This document shows, piece after piece, positions 1 to 10,882 of a stretch of DNA of 64,000 nucleotides (the first letter of the stretch is position 1; each line of letters begins with the position of its first letter). This stretch comes from Rhizophagus clarus (taxonomy: Eukaryota; Glomeromycota; Glomeromycetes; Glomerales; Glomeraceae): contig BLAL01000033.1 of NCBI GenBank assembly GCA_015698045.1, positions 62,001-126,000 of the forward strand, read 5' to 3'. Under the pieces are notes generated by a model. That model had not been told where the DNA came from, made no database searches, and saw only the letters and a list, made by a program, of their open reading frames with translations. The position numbers were made by a program, and so were the translations under genes.

Positions 1-412
1 AAGGAGTGTTATAACTAGTTTTTGTATCATTAAAAGGAGTATAAGGATTTTTATAACGGGCATTAGAATGCGATGATATATTATTAGGATTTGAATACCC
101 TGAATCACCATATGCACCGCCAACAGGACTTATAGGTTTGATATTGGAATAATGTGTATCATTACTAGGATCGTGATATGTTCCACCACCATCATAATTA
201 TTGTTATTATAATTAACTGGTGGATTGTTATATTGTGGTTGATAATCATTATGAACATGGTTTTCGTACTGAGGGCTTCTCGGATATAGATTATTTTCAT
301 GTTCATTCTTGCTATGAGAGTCACCAACATTTCCTCCTTGATTGCTAAAATTTTGATAATATCTAACGCCCTGAGGATTATAATAGTCCATATTATTATA
401 ATTGTATTCCAT
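1..412 (-). CDS. Asn/Tyr/Pro-rich low-complexity protein, 5' end only
   Basis: An open frame begins at ATG 412-410 on the minus strand and runs off the left edge (about 137 codons, no stop). The start reads MEYNYNNMDYYNPQG and the rest is rich in N, Y, P, G, S and H, with no predicted membrane segment or known catalytic motif. This looks like a disordered, prion-like N-terminal region. Such regions occur in fungal RNA-binding proteins, transcription regulators and some cell-wall or chitin synthase N-termini, but nothing here decides between them. The upstream side (413 onward) is AT-rich with T-runs and no competing frame. Function unknown; confidence refers to the frame being a real 5' exon. 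Confidence 0.6.
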   Translation of the reverse strand, partial: MEYNYNNMDYYNPQGVRYYQNFSNQGGNVGDSHSKNEHENNLYPRSPQYENHVHNDYQPQYNNPPVNYNNNNYDGGGTYHDPSNDTHYSNIKPISPVGGAYGDSGYSNPNNISSHSNARYKNPYTPFNDTKTSYNTP

Positions 413-1725
413 TTTTAAGCTTTGTTATTATTCAATAAAAATAATTAATCTTTTTTTTTTCACCGAAAATATTCTAAAATTACAAAAGTTCAGTATTATT
501 ATACAGAAGTAATAATATATATATATAAATATTTTTGAGGGTATCGTTGCTTTTTATCCTTATATTATTTATTACGGAACGTATATATATACGTTAAAAA
601 AAGAAACAGAACGTCGAAAAGCCTTGCAATAAGTTGCAAACTTAACAAAACGCATTTATTTGTTTCTTATTAATTAGATTATTATTAAATGCTTTTTTTT
701 ATAAGTTTAAAATTAAACCCGCGCAAAAATGTAACCCCAACCCAATTAAACAGGATTCGCAACCGAGGCGAAGTTTAATAAAAAATATGCTAGTGCAAAA
801 AACAAATAAAATAACGTAAGCAAAAAAACGAGAAATTTAGGCTAAGCCAATATCTCCTCAACGCAAAAGAGGCTTGGAAGCTGCGGATACGATAAAAGGA
901 GAAAAAGGAGAAAAAGGAGAAGATAGAGGAGAAAATGAAGAGGGTGAAGGAATAATTGGACTAAAAGTCGTTAGACTTGCCTCTTTGCGTTGTTAACGGA
1001 TGAGTGATGATGAAAAACTTTGCACCAGGCAAGATAAAAAGAAATAAACGATTGCAATCTTTGGCTTGTAAAACGAGAAACTATTGTTAAAAAAACGATA
1101 GTGGTTAAACAAAGGTTATTAAACAAAATTAAATATGCATATATATAGTATATAATGCATACATAACATTTGCAAATTATTTTAAAACCAGAAAGACGAC
1201 TTACCATCTAAATAAGGAAATGCATTCAAGCTCATTTATACTCCCTTGTATCTGTAATCTGTTGATCGATCATTTTTTTTTTCTCGCGGTACTTTTTAAA
1301 TTTTTAATCAACGAGTCACAACTTGATTCCTTGTTTAAGATGAACATTTGGATTAAAGATTAGAGGAATTCAATTGGGATAAAATCTTTACAATTACCGT
1401 ACTTCGTTTATAGTAAGGTAATGTTCAGTCCAACCTCCAATTATTCAAAACTTGTCCAAAACTTAAGCGGTTGAACAATGTTATACGCACAACAAATTTC
1501 TGAATTGAATTAATTTGCTGCGGCGTACAAATTTCAGAATAAATTAATATTATTAAATCGATGATCATCAATTGTCACCTGATTAATACACATTTACTAC
1601 ACAAACTTGCCGTATTCGTCCTCGTCACAAAAAGTAAACAAATCGAAAACGAATAGTTCATATTTTTCTACTTTTACCTTTTTAATAACCTTCTTTTCAA
1701 AGGTTTTTTTTTTTAAAAAAAAACT
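413..1725. other. Intergenic / divergent promoter region
   Basis: No convincing gene between the divergent Asn-rich gene and the NF-YC gene. It holds poly-T tracts, a purine-rich stretch (about 895-950, repeated GGAGAAAA words), and a T-rich 5' leader just before the NF-YC start (poly-T then poly-A at about 1704-1724). A short minus-strand frame at 971-1207 is composed of common AT-rich codons and looks spurious. Confidence 0.5.
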
Positions 1726-3229
1726 ATGGCAGAACAAACACCACAGACCGCTGTCGATCAAAGTGTTTCAGCGACCTCAAACGTTGCTCCCACTTCTACT
1801 GCTACTCCGTCAGCTTCAACACACATTCAAACGCAACAGCAGCTGCAACAGCAACAACAAAACCAGGCGTTTATGCAGCAGGTCGGTAGAAAATGGACGG
1901 AAGAAATTTACTTTCATTAAGTTACTTATTTAACTCTATGAAGGTTAATCTTATTTATTGATAACAATTTTAAACAATCTTTAGTTTTGGAGTCGACAAA
2001 TTACTCTTGCAGAACAGTTTGAAAGTGACTTTAAAAATCATCCTCTACCTCTGGCTAGAATCAAGAAAGTCATGAAAAGTGATCAGGATGTTAAGGTAAG
2101 CATTTAGATAATAAAAATTATTCTTAATGATACTATTATAATTGTTTTAAATTATACTAATTATATAAAATTGAAACAAAAACTTAGATGATTAGTGCAG
2201 AGGTAGTCCTTTTTTTTTAATTAATTGTTAAAAAAAAAATTATAAATACTCAACTCTCTGCACAATGTTATGTCATCAAATTAGGCACCGATCTTATTCT
2301 CCAAAGCCTGTGAAATTTTTATATCCGAAATTACAATGCGAGCATGGATCCATGCTGAAGAAAACAAACGTCGAACTCTACAACGTAGTGATGTTGCTTC
2401 TGCAGTTAGCAGGTCTGATCAATTCGATTTCTTGATTGATATCGTTCCAAGAGAGGAAGTACCTAAAAGTTCAAATAGAAGACCTAAGGAAGAACCTGTA
2501 GGCGTTAATGCTTTTTGATGTATATTGCGTTTTATAAAAGATTTTTTTCGTATAATGGTTGTCTTTCCATTCTTATAAGAGTATCTTGATTTATATTTTA
2601 AAAATAATTTTTCAATAAAAAAATAAATTTTAAGCAAACAGAACATATATTTACCGAACAAAATTTAGCTTATTATCCACATCAACATGGAATGCAATAC
2701 CAACCTGATCCCACTACTGCTTCCTATTATCAACAGGTAAGGAATTAAAATTTGTTGGGCATCTTATTATAAACGTTAATCTTTTTCATCTTATGATCAA
2801 TATCTAATAATTAAGAAAAAGAATTCGAATGACACAAATGTTGTTTAGCTTCAAGAAGAACATTACCGACATGAATTGCACCTACAAGAACAACTTCGCA
2901 TTCAACACCAAAAATTTCAACGAGATCAACAACAATCATCAACATCCTCAGATACAACATCGCAAACAGTAGTAGCTCAACAACAGGAACAAACTCAAAC
3001 ATCACAACAACATTCTTCTCAACAATCAACACCATACGATCATAAACAAACTTCACAACAAATAAAAACCTCCGTTCCACCTTCTACAACTCCGTCAGAT
3101 GGTACAGTGATAGATGCTTTATTAACTGCTGTAAACGACGTAGCAAGACATCAACCGCAAGAATCAGAAGATCAAGATAGACAACGTTCTAAATCTACAC
3201 GGAAAGGTTCAAAGAAAACGAAAAAGTAG
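1726..3229 (+). CDS. HAP5: CCAAT-binding factor (NF-Y/HAP complex) subunit C
   Basis: Histone-fold subunit of the heterotrimeric CCAAT-binding transcription factor; NF-YC pairs with NF-YB, and the dimer recruits NF-YA. My model joins 1726-1881, 1985-2095, 2188-2202, 2285-2497, 2635-2736 and 2849-3229 (325 aa). All introns are phase 0 with GT-AG borders. The start ATG precedes a Gln/Thr/Ser-rich N-terminus (about 52 aa). The conserved core begins with FWSRQ, then [50 protein letters not shown] and [11 protein letters not shown], a textbook NF-YC histone fold. The C-terminus is Gln-rich, typical of activation regions, ending in a basic tail. Exon 3 is only 15 nt. The donor of exon 1 (GTCGGT) is unusual but the only one that keeps the frame. 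The last two exons are less certain: reading through the exon 4 donor gives an earlier stop at 2516-2518. Confidence 0.93.
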
Positions 3230-3469
3230 ATAAATATAATTTAACTCTCTAGGGAGGTCAATGTATATAGTGGGATATGAATAACATGTATTTTCTGATA
3301 ATCCAAGTAATTTGAATAAAAGAATTTATAAATGTATCTATTCCAGATTAAGCGAATTTATTTCGTCACAGCCATTTAAATTTCTAATTTTCAAGTGAAT
3401 ATATTTTTATACAGTCATGTTAGCGGAATCCATTGTACGAATCAGAGGAAAGATATATATTATACATAT

Positions 3470-5295
3470 TCATTCAGAACATTTGCTATTATTTGTTGCA
3501 TTGCATTTTAAATAATTCTCTACAATTTTTGCGTCTAACTCTTGATAATAAGGTAATTTTGCCAGAGGTTTTGGATCCAAATCAATAACATTAACTTTGT
3601 AAACATACGACCTATCAAGGTAATTATCGGACAAAGATATTTGTTGAAGCCTCTCTTTGTTTTGGAAAATTGGGCTTAAAAAAGAACAAAAAATATCTTT
3701 ATGGATTAATAATTAATTTAGTCATGATCTAACACGAAAAATGTAAATATACCTTGAATGAGAATTTTGCCTAGCAACATCACGCATATCAGATTTCCGA
3801 AATGAAAAGATTATAGAACAATCCTTCAATGTAGCAGACATCAAATGTTCGTATATCCTTTGACGAATTTGTTTATATTCCATTGTAGACATAAACTCGC
3901 GCGCTAATTAAAAAAATAATAGTATAAATAGTAATAAGAGTAATAATAATGATAAAGAAATATATTTTTATCTTGTTCAAACCATTTTCATTGTTACTAT
4001 TATTTGTGGCTGTTCTCTTTACATATTCATCTACTATCAATTTCCATTCTTCTAACGATAGTTCTGACAATTTCGGTTGGTAAGTTATTAAGAGTTTATT
4101 AATCCCTTCAATATCCAGTTCGTCTAAAGTTTTTTGTAATGTCTTTAGCTTCCTGAACAGATATTGTTCTTCCTTAATAGCTTGTATCAATAGTGCAATA
4201 AACATATCAATTACATACCTGTAAACGAATAGGAATTAACGATTAATAGTACTACATTTTGTCATTTAGGCAATTTTGCAAACTTACTGCTGTTTTTTAT
4301 CATCTAATTCAGAATAATCGACCTCAAAAAATTTACATAGAGAAGTCGGCCAATTCTCCTAGATCAAAATAGTTTAAATTATGATCTAAAAATACACATA
4401 TAACTTTAATTCAACTTACTTTCCCAATTTTAATTTGCATTCCTTGTATAAATAATTTTAAATTATTTCTAGGACAATCTATTAAAGCATCTATTGCCTT
4501 TCTTATTCTTTTATCTTCTAGAGAGAATAAATCTAATGGACAATATCTTGTGATGTGACCCTGTTTAAGATACTTATGCATACAGAAACGACAAGATTGA
4601 AGTTTTACAAAATTTTCAATTAAAGGAGAAGATGGTAAAAATGCGCATTTAGGCTGAGTTTAAAAAATAATACAATATTATTATAAAAATGAAAAACCAG
4701 CATCATAAAAAACAAAGAATAAAATCTACCTTTAACTCTACAGAAAGCGTGGGGCTAATATTCGACGGGAACATCGTATGATCAGACATTAACAAAGCAT
4801 ATTTCTGGTTGTGATCTATATCTTTCTGGGTTCGATTATTGGATCGCATCTTAAGAATTGATTTGGATAGAGCTTTAAGAAACTCCGGACGTATTTCCAA
4901 CAATATCTATAAACGCTTTTATTTAAATGATCAAATGAAAATTTGACAAAATTTAAATTGTCTTTATATACCGATTCACCGACATATTCATCACCAAGTA
5001 ATGGCTTCATAACGGAGTTTACATATGAACATGAATCAATAATTGTATCCAATTGATTATCCTTTCGCAAGCGAAGTACAGTAGCTGACTACATAAATTT
5101 ATAAAGTTAAATTATACCGAATTTATGCACACGTTATTACGCACAAAACAAAGAAAAAAAAATTCAGATATCATTTTAGCGCACAAATCTAGCATTTTCG
5201 CCAACATATGATAATGTTATATTTGCGTTGCCTTCTGCCTTGAATTTCCATATAGTCGTGTCATAAAGTTCAGGAATAGTTTCGACGCGCGCCAT
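3470..5295 (-). CDS. IPK1: Inositol-pentakisphosphate 2-kinase
   Basis: Phosphorylates the 2-position of inositol 1,3,4,5,6-pentakisphosphate to make phytate (InsP6), a nuclear signalling step needed for mRNA export in fungi. My minus-strand model has 8 exons: 5295-5185, 5088-4972, 4906-4730, 4653-4420, 4358-4288, 4218-3983, 3903-3753 and 3674-3470 (1302 nt, 433 aa), all GT-AG with matching phases. Family signatures appear in order: KAEGNANITLSYVG (N-lobe nucleotide loop), VLRLRK, VELK joined to PKCAFLP (the E-[IL]-K-P-K motif, split by an intron), CRFCMHKYLK, YCPLDLFS, and near the C-terminus VIDLDPKPLAKL. Residue Cys replaces the usual Asp of Y-D-P-L-D-L-F-S. The ATG at 5295 starts MARVETIPELYDTTIWKF, directly before the first conserved block. 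The gene is head-to-head with the NmrA-like gene, 220 bp apart. Length fits fungal IPK1. Confidence 0.92.
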
Positions 5296-5515
5296 CCATC
5301 ATATACTTGTAGCAAAAAAAACTTTTTCCTAAAAAAAATTCTTCGATCCGGCCGGCATTATGCCATTATGCACAGCACGTGATCGAAGATTTACAAAATT
5401 GGAGTGATAGGATCGCAAAATTATCGTATTGTGCAGCATAAAAAAATGATAAATAGAAATTTAGCGTTATCGAAATCTTTTATTTTAAACGATTTTTTTC
5501 CTTAAACTCTCTAAA
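5296..5515. promoter_or_regulatory. Shared 220-bp divergent promoter with CACGTG in a dyad
   Basis: Separates the IPK1 start (5295, minus) from the NmrA-like start (5516, plus). It contains CTTCGATC at 5341-5348 and its reverse complement GATCGAAG at 5381-5388, with CACGTG at 5376-5381 between and touching the right arm. CACGTG is the core site of bHLH factors (Pho4/Cbf1 type in yeasts). A reverse CCAAT (ATTGG) lies near 5399. Regulation is inferred from these words only. Confidence 0.4.
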
Positions 5516-6490
5516 ATGTCCAAGTTCACAATATTTGTTTCAGGCAGCATTAATTTGCCGGTATGTATTAATAGTAATGATCTTGAAAAAACGCGAAAAC
5601 AAATTTTTGAAATTCCAAACGCTTTTTAATTGTGAAAGGCCAAGGCTGTAGTCAAAGAACTAAATAAACACGATGATAAAATCACAAAGCTACGGCTTGG
5701 TCTGTTACCAGGTCAAACTATCTTAGATCTTGTAAGAGGATATACGGAAGTATTTTATATAAATCCTTCCGAGCGCAATACTATAAATGTAGCGTTGGAA
5801 GGCGTTGATGCGGCATTTGTCTGGGATTCAGAGATTGAAGATAAAAGTCATTTAAATGATTATATTGATATAGCCGTGGAAAAAGGAGTCAAACAACTTG
5901 TCGTACTTAGTGCTTATAATACAAGTCCTCTAGCAGCTGAAGATATTGAGAAATATATCATTTCAAAACAAATTCCTTCTTATACATTTCTCCGCGTTCC
6001 TTTTTTTACTCATCATCTTAGCCTTTATACTGATTCAATTATTAAAGAAAAGGTTTTGCCTTTGCCAATTGGATTTGAAGGAACTTTTTCGCCTTTAGAT
6101 GATCGCGATTTTGGTGAAGTGGTTGCTACTATCTTATTAGCTGGTGTAACCGAAAATCCTTACAATAAAATGATCTATACTCTTACTGGACCAAAACTTT
6201 ATAGTGGACCACAACTAGCTGAAAAATTATCAATAATAATGAATGATCAAATTGATTTTCGAGGCACTTCACAAAATGAGGCTGAGGCTTTTTTGATACA
6301 AGCGATTCCGTCCGAATTTCCTAACAAAGATCAATTAGTTAAGCATTATCTTGAATTCTATCGTTTAATTCGTGATGGAGAAATTGGAATGACAACAGAT
6401 GATGTAAAGAAAATAATGGGAGATGAAAAGTCACCAAGAGATATTGAAGGTTATTTTGGAGAAGTATTGTTGCAAACAATTTCTACCTAG
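5516..6490 (+). CDS. NmrA-like / atypical SDR NAD(P)-binding protein
   Basis: Two exons, 5516-5560 and 5639-6490, give 298 aa. The N-terminus MSKFTIFVSGSINLP then AKAVVKELNKH is a Rossmann beta-alpha unit, but the usual GxxGxxG loop is degenerate (SGSINLP). Further NmrA-type features are LEGVDAAFVWDS, a central strand KGVKQLVVLSAYNT, a segment SYTFLRVPFFTHHL, and IYTLTGPKLYSGPQLAEKLS, which matches the part of this family that ends in 'y.ltGpe.ls..e.a..ls'. NmrA-like proteins bind NAD(P) and act as redox-sensing regulators or oxidoreductases; the loss of the glycine motif suggests weak or no dinucleotide binding, which is inference. It shares a short promoter with IPK1. Confidence 0.8.
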
Positions 6491-8606
6491 CATAGATATT
6501 TAATTTAATGAGATGCTACTTGTAATTTTATTTTTGCAATTTATTCTATCTTTTCATATTAATTTTCTTCATTGTAATCAACTTTCTAAATATTCATCAT
6601 CAGCATTTTTATCTTTTTTTTTTTTTATTACATTAATTTTATCATATATTACATATATATTATAACAGCCACCAGTCATGCACAGAAATATTAATAATTG
6701 GTTTGCCTTTGTCTATTTGTTTCAACAAATTTTTTTAATAGCAGAATATAATTACATTGAACCTATTTTTTAACAATATACAAAATTTACCAGTAGTAAA
6801 TTCTTACAATTGGTTTAAAATTAAATTATTTATCTTACTTATACAATAAAATTATAATTGTAAAATAAAAATTCCATATATCCAATAAATAAATTTGTGC
6901 ATATAAATTTAAATGTTTATAATATATAAAATATAATTGTTATAATTGTTATAATAAATAATATAAATAATATTAGTATAAAATGTTATATAATAAATTA
7001 ATAAAAGCAATTAAAATTTACATATCATTTTAATTATATTTTATTCCAGTTAAATGTTATCCCCTTGTCTGTAATGCAGGCAAATTTGCCTGCGAATTTT
7101 TTGGGCTTAAATTACTATGTAATGAATGTATTAAATATAGCAAAAATTGGTAAAATATTACACTACAAACCTTCATTTGTAATGCTTCCAATTTTGGTTG
7201 CAAGATTTGAGATATTTAAATTTTTGTATAATAAGCAAAATTTTCAATTAATATTTTTGCAAATATTTCACAAGCAAATTTGCCTGCAAAGTTTTTAAAT
7301 CAGTTTTTATAAGTTTTTACTTAAATCCTCATATAAAAGTCAACAAAAATATTTATCCACGAGTATGTAAGAAGATTTGATTTGTGTAATTTATTACAAA
7401 ATTGCAGGCAAATTTGCATGTGAAACCCGTTGATCTACAGCAATTTCTGTAATACGCAAAATTCTATTAAGTAATAATATGACTAAATTCACAGATTTTT
7501 TTTTTACTTTTAATTCTATTTAATTATATTTTCTTAAAAAACTTTTTTTATTTTAATTTTTGTGTTTACTTTTTATTTAGATATTAATTTTTTTTTAATA
7601 TCAAATATTTAATTTTTTGCTCATATTTTGTTTTTTATTTAAACACCTCTTTTTTACATCATTCTTGGCTGGATAATTTATTGGGATATTTTTAATAACC
7701 ATTTAAATTATCCACCAAAAGAAATTTACAAGTCAAAAAAAAAAATTTTATAAATTTAAATTTTGAAAATTATGAATAATGATAACTTTAGCTTATAGGT
7801 AACTTTTATTTGCATTTATTTAGATAAAGTAAAAATATCATAGGCATGAAGTTCAAAATTTAAGCTATTTAAAAATATATAATTTGTTATAAATCACAAT
7901 ACATATTAAATATTTAAATGATAACTGAAAATTCAGAATTTTTACAGGCAAATATGCCTGCAAGGGCCTACAGACGAAAGGATAGTTTCAGATAAATTTT
8001 ATAAATAAATTTATATTTTATTATTTAAATTAAGGGTTTTGCTTTATTGTTTCTGTAATATATTATACTCTTTATATAAAATCAAAAACAATATGCTAAA
8101 TTTTTTTTAATATATTAAGTAAAATTGTAGAACAGATAAAAATACATATATTATATAATATAACCATATTTTTCTATTATAGCTAAAATGTTTTTTTTTT
8201 AAAAAAATTCTTTATAATTAGTTTTTTTTAATTGAAAAATTCAAATATATAACAATTACACCAAATTTATAATTTGTAATAATAGATTATTAATTTATTA
8301 TTATTTCAATCTATTTTTTTTTTCTTTTTTTTATCTAATACAAATAATATTTCAATTCTCATTTCTTAAACTTTTAATACAAATAATAAGTAAGACTTAT
8401 ATTCTAATTTTTATTTAAAAAAATAAAAGAAAACTAAATACATGTATTTATAAAATAAGAATATTAAAGAAAAATATAAAGAGAATAAGAAAAAAAATTC
8501 TGAAACAGAAGTTAACAATACTTTAAGTAAATAAAAAAAATCCAGTTTGATAGCCAGTGAAATATGAAAATATTTATTAAAATATAAATTTTAAAGGAAA
8601 TAGAAA
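6491..8606. other. AT-rich intergenic region
   Basis: Very AT-rich with long T and A runs and no credible gene. It contains the candidate inverted-repeat element at 7058-7984 described separately. The right border is the left end of transposon E1 (CATCAGG at 8607). Confidence 0.6.
7058..7984. mobile_element. Candidate non-autonomous TIR element (927 bp) with repeated 16-bp palindrome
   Basis: The left end TATCCCCTTGTCTGTAA pairs imperfectly with the reverse complement of the right end (TATCCTTTCGTCTGTAG). The inner parts carry the perfect palindrome CAGGCAAATTTGCCTG (7077-7092) and near copies at about 7271, 7405 and 7945. GT flanks both ends, possibly a 2-bp target duplication but too short to be decisive. 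No coding capacity. A MITE-like element is the best reading; superfamily unknown. Confidence 0.45.
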
Positions 8607-8629
8607 CATCAGGAAATTTTTTTAGGGGG

Positions 8630-8850
8630 TATATATCGATAGATAGGTCACATGATATATATTGATAATAATCAGACTCGTCGAGTAGTATCAATGTGGA
8701 TAAATGATGACAAATTATTAGAATTTAACTAAAATGACAAATATCGATAGAGATGTATATCGATGGAAAGGTCACATGATATCTATCAATAATAATCAGA
8801 CTCGTCGAGTAGTATCGATACGGAAAAGATGATTACTTATCAGAATTAAG
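8630..8850. repeat. Two-copy 124-bp direct repeat in the E1 left end
   Basis: Two units each containing TCGATAGATAGGTCACATGA-type sequence, an odd palindrome ACTCGTCGAGT and AGTATC. The palindrome lies at about 8677 and 8801, so the period is 124 bp. Likely subterminal transposase-binding sequence of E1, by analogy with CACTA-type elements. Confidence 0.6.
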
Positions 8851-9072
8851 CCTAAATGATAAAAGTTGAGAAAATTTCATACGATAAAAATCAAGAAAAT
8901 TCAAACGATAAATATTGAAAATATTTATTGCGATTACTAATGTAAATTTATTTATTTATTTATAATAATAAAATTCATAATAAAATTCATAATGATAATA
9001 ATTATAATTAATTATAAAATATTAGTATACCACCTTAAAATAAAACATCACTTTCTAACCTATGAATAATTG

Positions 9073-9466
9073 CTAATCATCATAAAACAAGTTATCATGC
9101 AACGTCATTAATGTATCATCATTTCTGAGAATTACATCTGTTTCCTCCTCCTCTTTAAAAGAATCTGTTTTTGGGATTTCTGAAACTTCTTCCTTCAATA
9201 TCTCCTACATGTCATGTATAGTAAAACCTCCTTTTTTTTCAAATAAATCCTAATAAAGTATTAATTCGAATTTTATCTAACTAAATAGATTTCAAATTAT
9301 ATATATTGGTTTAAATAACAGCCACATACCTTAAATTTCTGATATCGTCATTCTAAAGGTTTTTTCCTACACTCTATGTTGGGGTAGCTAGGATTCAATA
9401 CTATATCGCATATCGCTGACGTATAAATATAGATATTCTGAAATGACTTGTCAGTATTAAATATTG
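9073..9466 (-). pseudogene. Accessory gene X1 of E1, 3' piece
   Basis: C-terminal part of the minus-strand accessory gene of E1, cut off from the rest by E2 at 9466/26877. The piece beside the junction reads SAICDIVLNPSYPN, which aligns with AISICETYLNPNNQN of X2 in E2; a stop follows within the exon (after CRKKPLE). The last exon encodes an acidic tail (DSFKEEEETDVILRNDD) ending LFYDD and stop at 9075-9073, comparable to the acidic tail of X2. Function unknown; X1 and X2 are homologous by order and motifs. Confidence 0.6.
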
Positions 9467-9760
9467 CATCAGGAAATTTTATAGTGCGAAAAGTTGCGCA
9501 AGATTACGCATCGTAATATTTCGTAAGTTTCCAGACCCGCCGCAAGTTTGCGTAAGCGTAATATTTTGTAACTTTTTAAAATATTTCGAAATATTACGAT
9601 ATGCAAAGTTTCGTAATTTTACGGTTCGTAATATTGTATAATTTTATTGCGTAATATTTCGCAACTTTTTAAAATATTTTGACGATTCGTAATTTTACAT
9701 AAATATTTTGTAATGTTTCAAAATTCATTTTTGTACTATAAGTTTATATAATGTATATTT
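9467..9760. repeat. E2 left terminal/subterminal region with CGTAATATTTCG words
   Basis: After the terminal CATCAGGAAATTTTATAG come many short inverted and direct words of the kind GCGTAATATTTCG, AAATATTTCGAAATATTACG and GTAACTTTTTAAAATATTTC. The same block occurs inverted at the right end of E3 (41540-41837). Dense short dyads next to transposon ends usually serve as transposase-binding sites; that role is inferred. Confidence 0.6.
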
Positions 9761-9879
9761 TATTAGATATAATATGAATTAAATTATAAAAATTACAAGT
9801 ATTTATTACTATATACAGAATATATAAAAGTAAAAAAAGAAAGAGTAATGATACAATTAGATGTAAAAAGAAGAGAAAC

Positions 9880-10345
9880 AGCTATAGTAACGTTGGTATT
9901 AGATATAAAGATAAAAGAAATATTGTTAGTATTGTTAGTATTAAGGTAAAAAGAGTTAAAGAAACAGTAAAAGGAGTAAAAGAAACATGGATATTATCGT
10001 TAGTATTAAAGTACAAGTAAAAAGGAATAAAGGAAACATGGATATTATTGTTAGTATTACGATACAAAGTAACAAAGAGGTAAAAAAAAACACGTTAATA
10101 TTAAAATAATTAGTATTAATAAATAAATATTTCTATACCTGCAAAGAGAATAAAGAAATAAAGAGAAAGGAAAAAATAAACATGTTGTTAGTATTGTTAG
10201 TATCGTTAGTATTAAAGTACAAGTAAAAAGGAATAAAGGAAACATGGATATTATTGTTAGTATTACGATACAAAGTAACAAAGAGGTAAAAAAAAACGAA
10301 AATAATTAGTATTAATAAACAAATATTTCTATACCTGCAAAGCAA
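9880..10345. repeat. Degenerate GTTAGTATTA-type direct repeats
   Basis: Repeated segments with GTTAGTATTAAAGTACAAG, GGAATAAAGGAAACATGGAT and GTTAGTATTACGATACAAAG occur twice (about 9990-10085 and 10190-10290) plus shorter fragments. The inverted counterpart lies at 40790-41260 in E3. The frames seen on the minus strand here are translations of this repeat and not genes. Confidence 0.6.
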
Positions 10346-10599
10346 TAAATTATGAAATATATATAAATATATTGTATATAATTAAAGAAATAATAGAAAG
10401 AAGAGACAAAAAAATTAAAAATATTGAACAAAAGAATAAAGAAATAAGAGACAAAAATAAATAAGACAAAAAACGCGTGCATGATTAAATGATTAAATCA
10501 CATGCAAGGATCAACCTAATTTTGATTGGCCAGAAAATACGATATCGTAAAATTACGGAAATCCGCATTTTAAAAAATCATGTACATTGTTACAGAAAT

Positions 10600-10800
10600 T
10601 GTATATGCACAATTACTAAATATCATCCCCTCGTGATAAATTAAAAATTATCAACACAAATTCAACACAAATTCAACAAATTTAACGAAATTTGGCCAAA
10701 ATTAACAAATTTTTTACCAGAATTATCAACACAAATTGAACACAAATTGAACACAAATTTCAGCTACGATTTATTTATGTCACACCCGTATTGTTAAGAA
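10600..10800. repeat. Internal inverted repeat B (left arm)
   Basis: Contains AACACAAATTCAACACAAAT-type tracts, TTTGGCCAAAATTAACAAAT and CGATTTATTTATGTCAC. The same sequence lies in inverse orientation at 16540-16740, so the pair brackets gene X2 and the transposase. E3 carries only one copy (40320-40530). Confidence 0.7.
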
Positions 10801-10882
10801 TTAATAACCATTTTATTTATTAAAACTATATTATTATGGTAAAAAAAATGCTATTACGTGTGATATATATAAAAAATAATAT

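Noticed and set aside
2336-2518. Stop at 2516-2518 as the end of the NF-YC protein
   Set aside because: A GT donor at 2498 joins in frame to two further exons with a Gln-rich activation-type region; kept only as an alternative.
9882-10345. Overlapping minus-strand frames of 60-75 codons rich in L, I, T and F
   Set aside because: They translate tandem repeats and recur in the inverted copy in E3; composition is that of repeat DNA.
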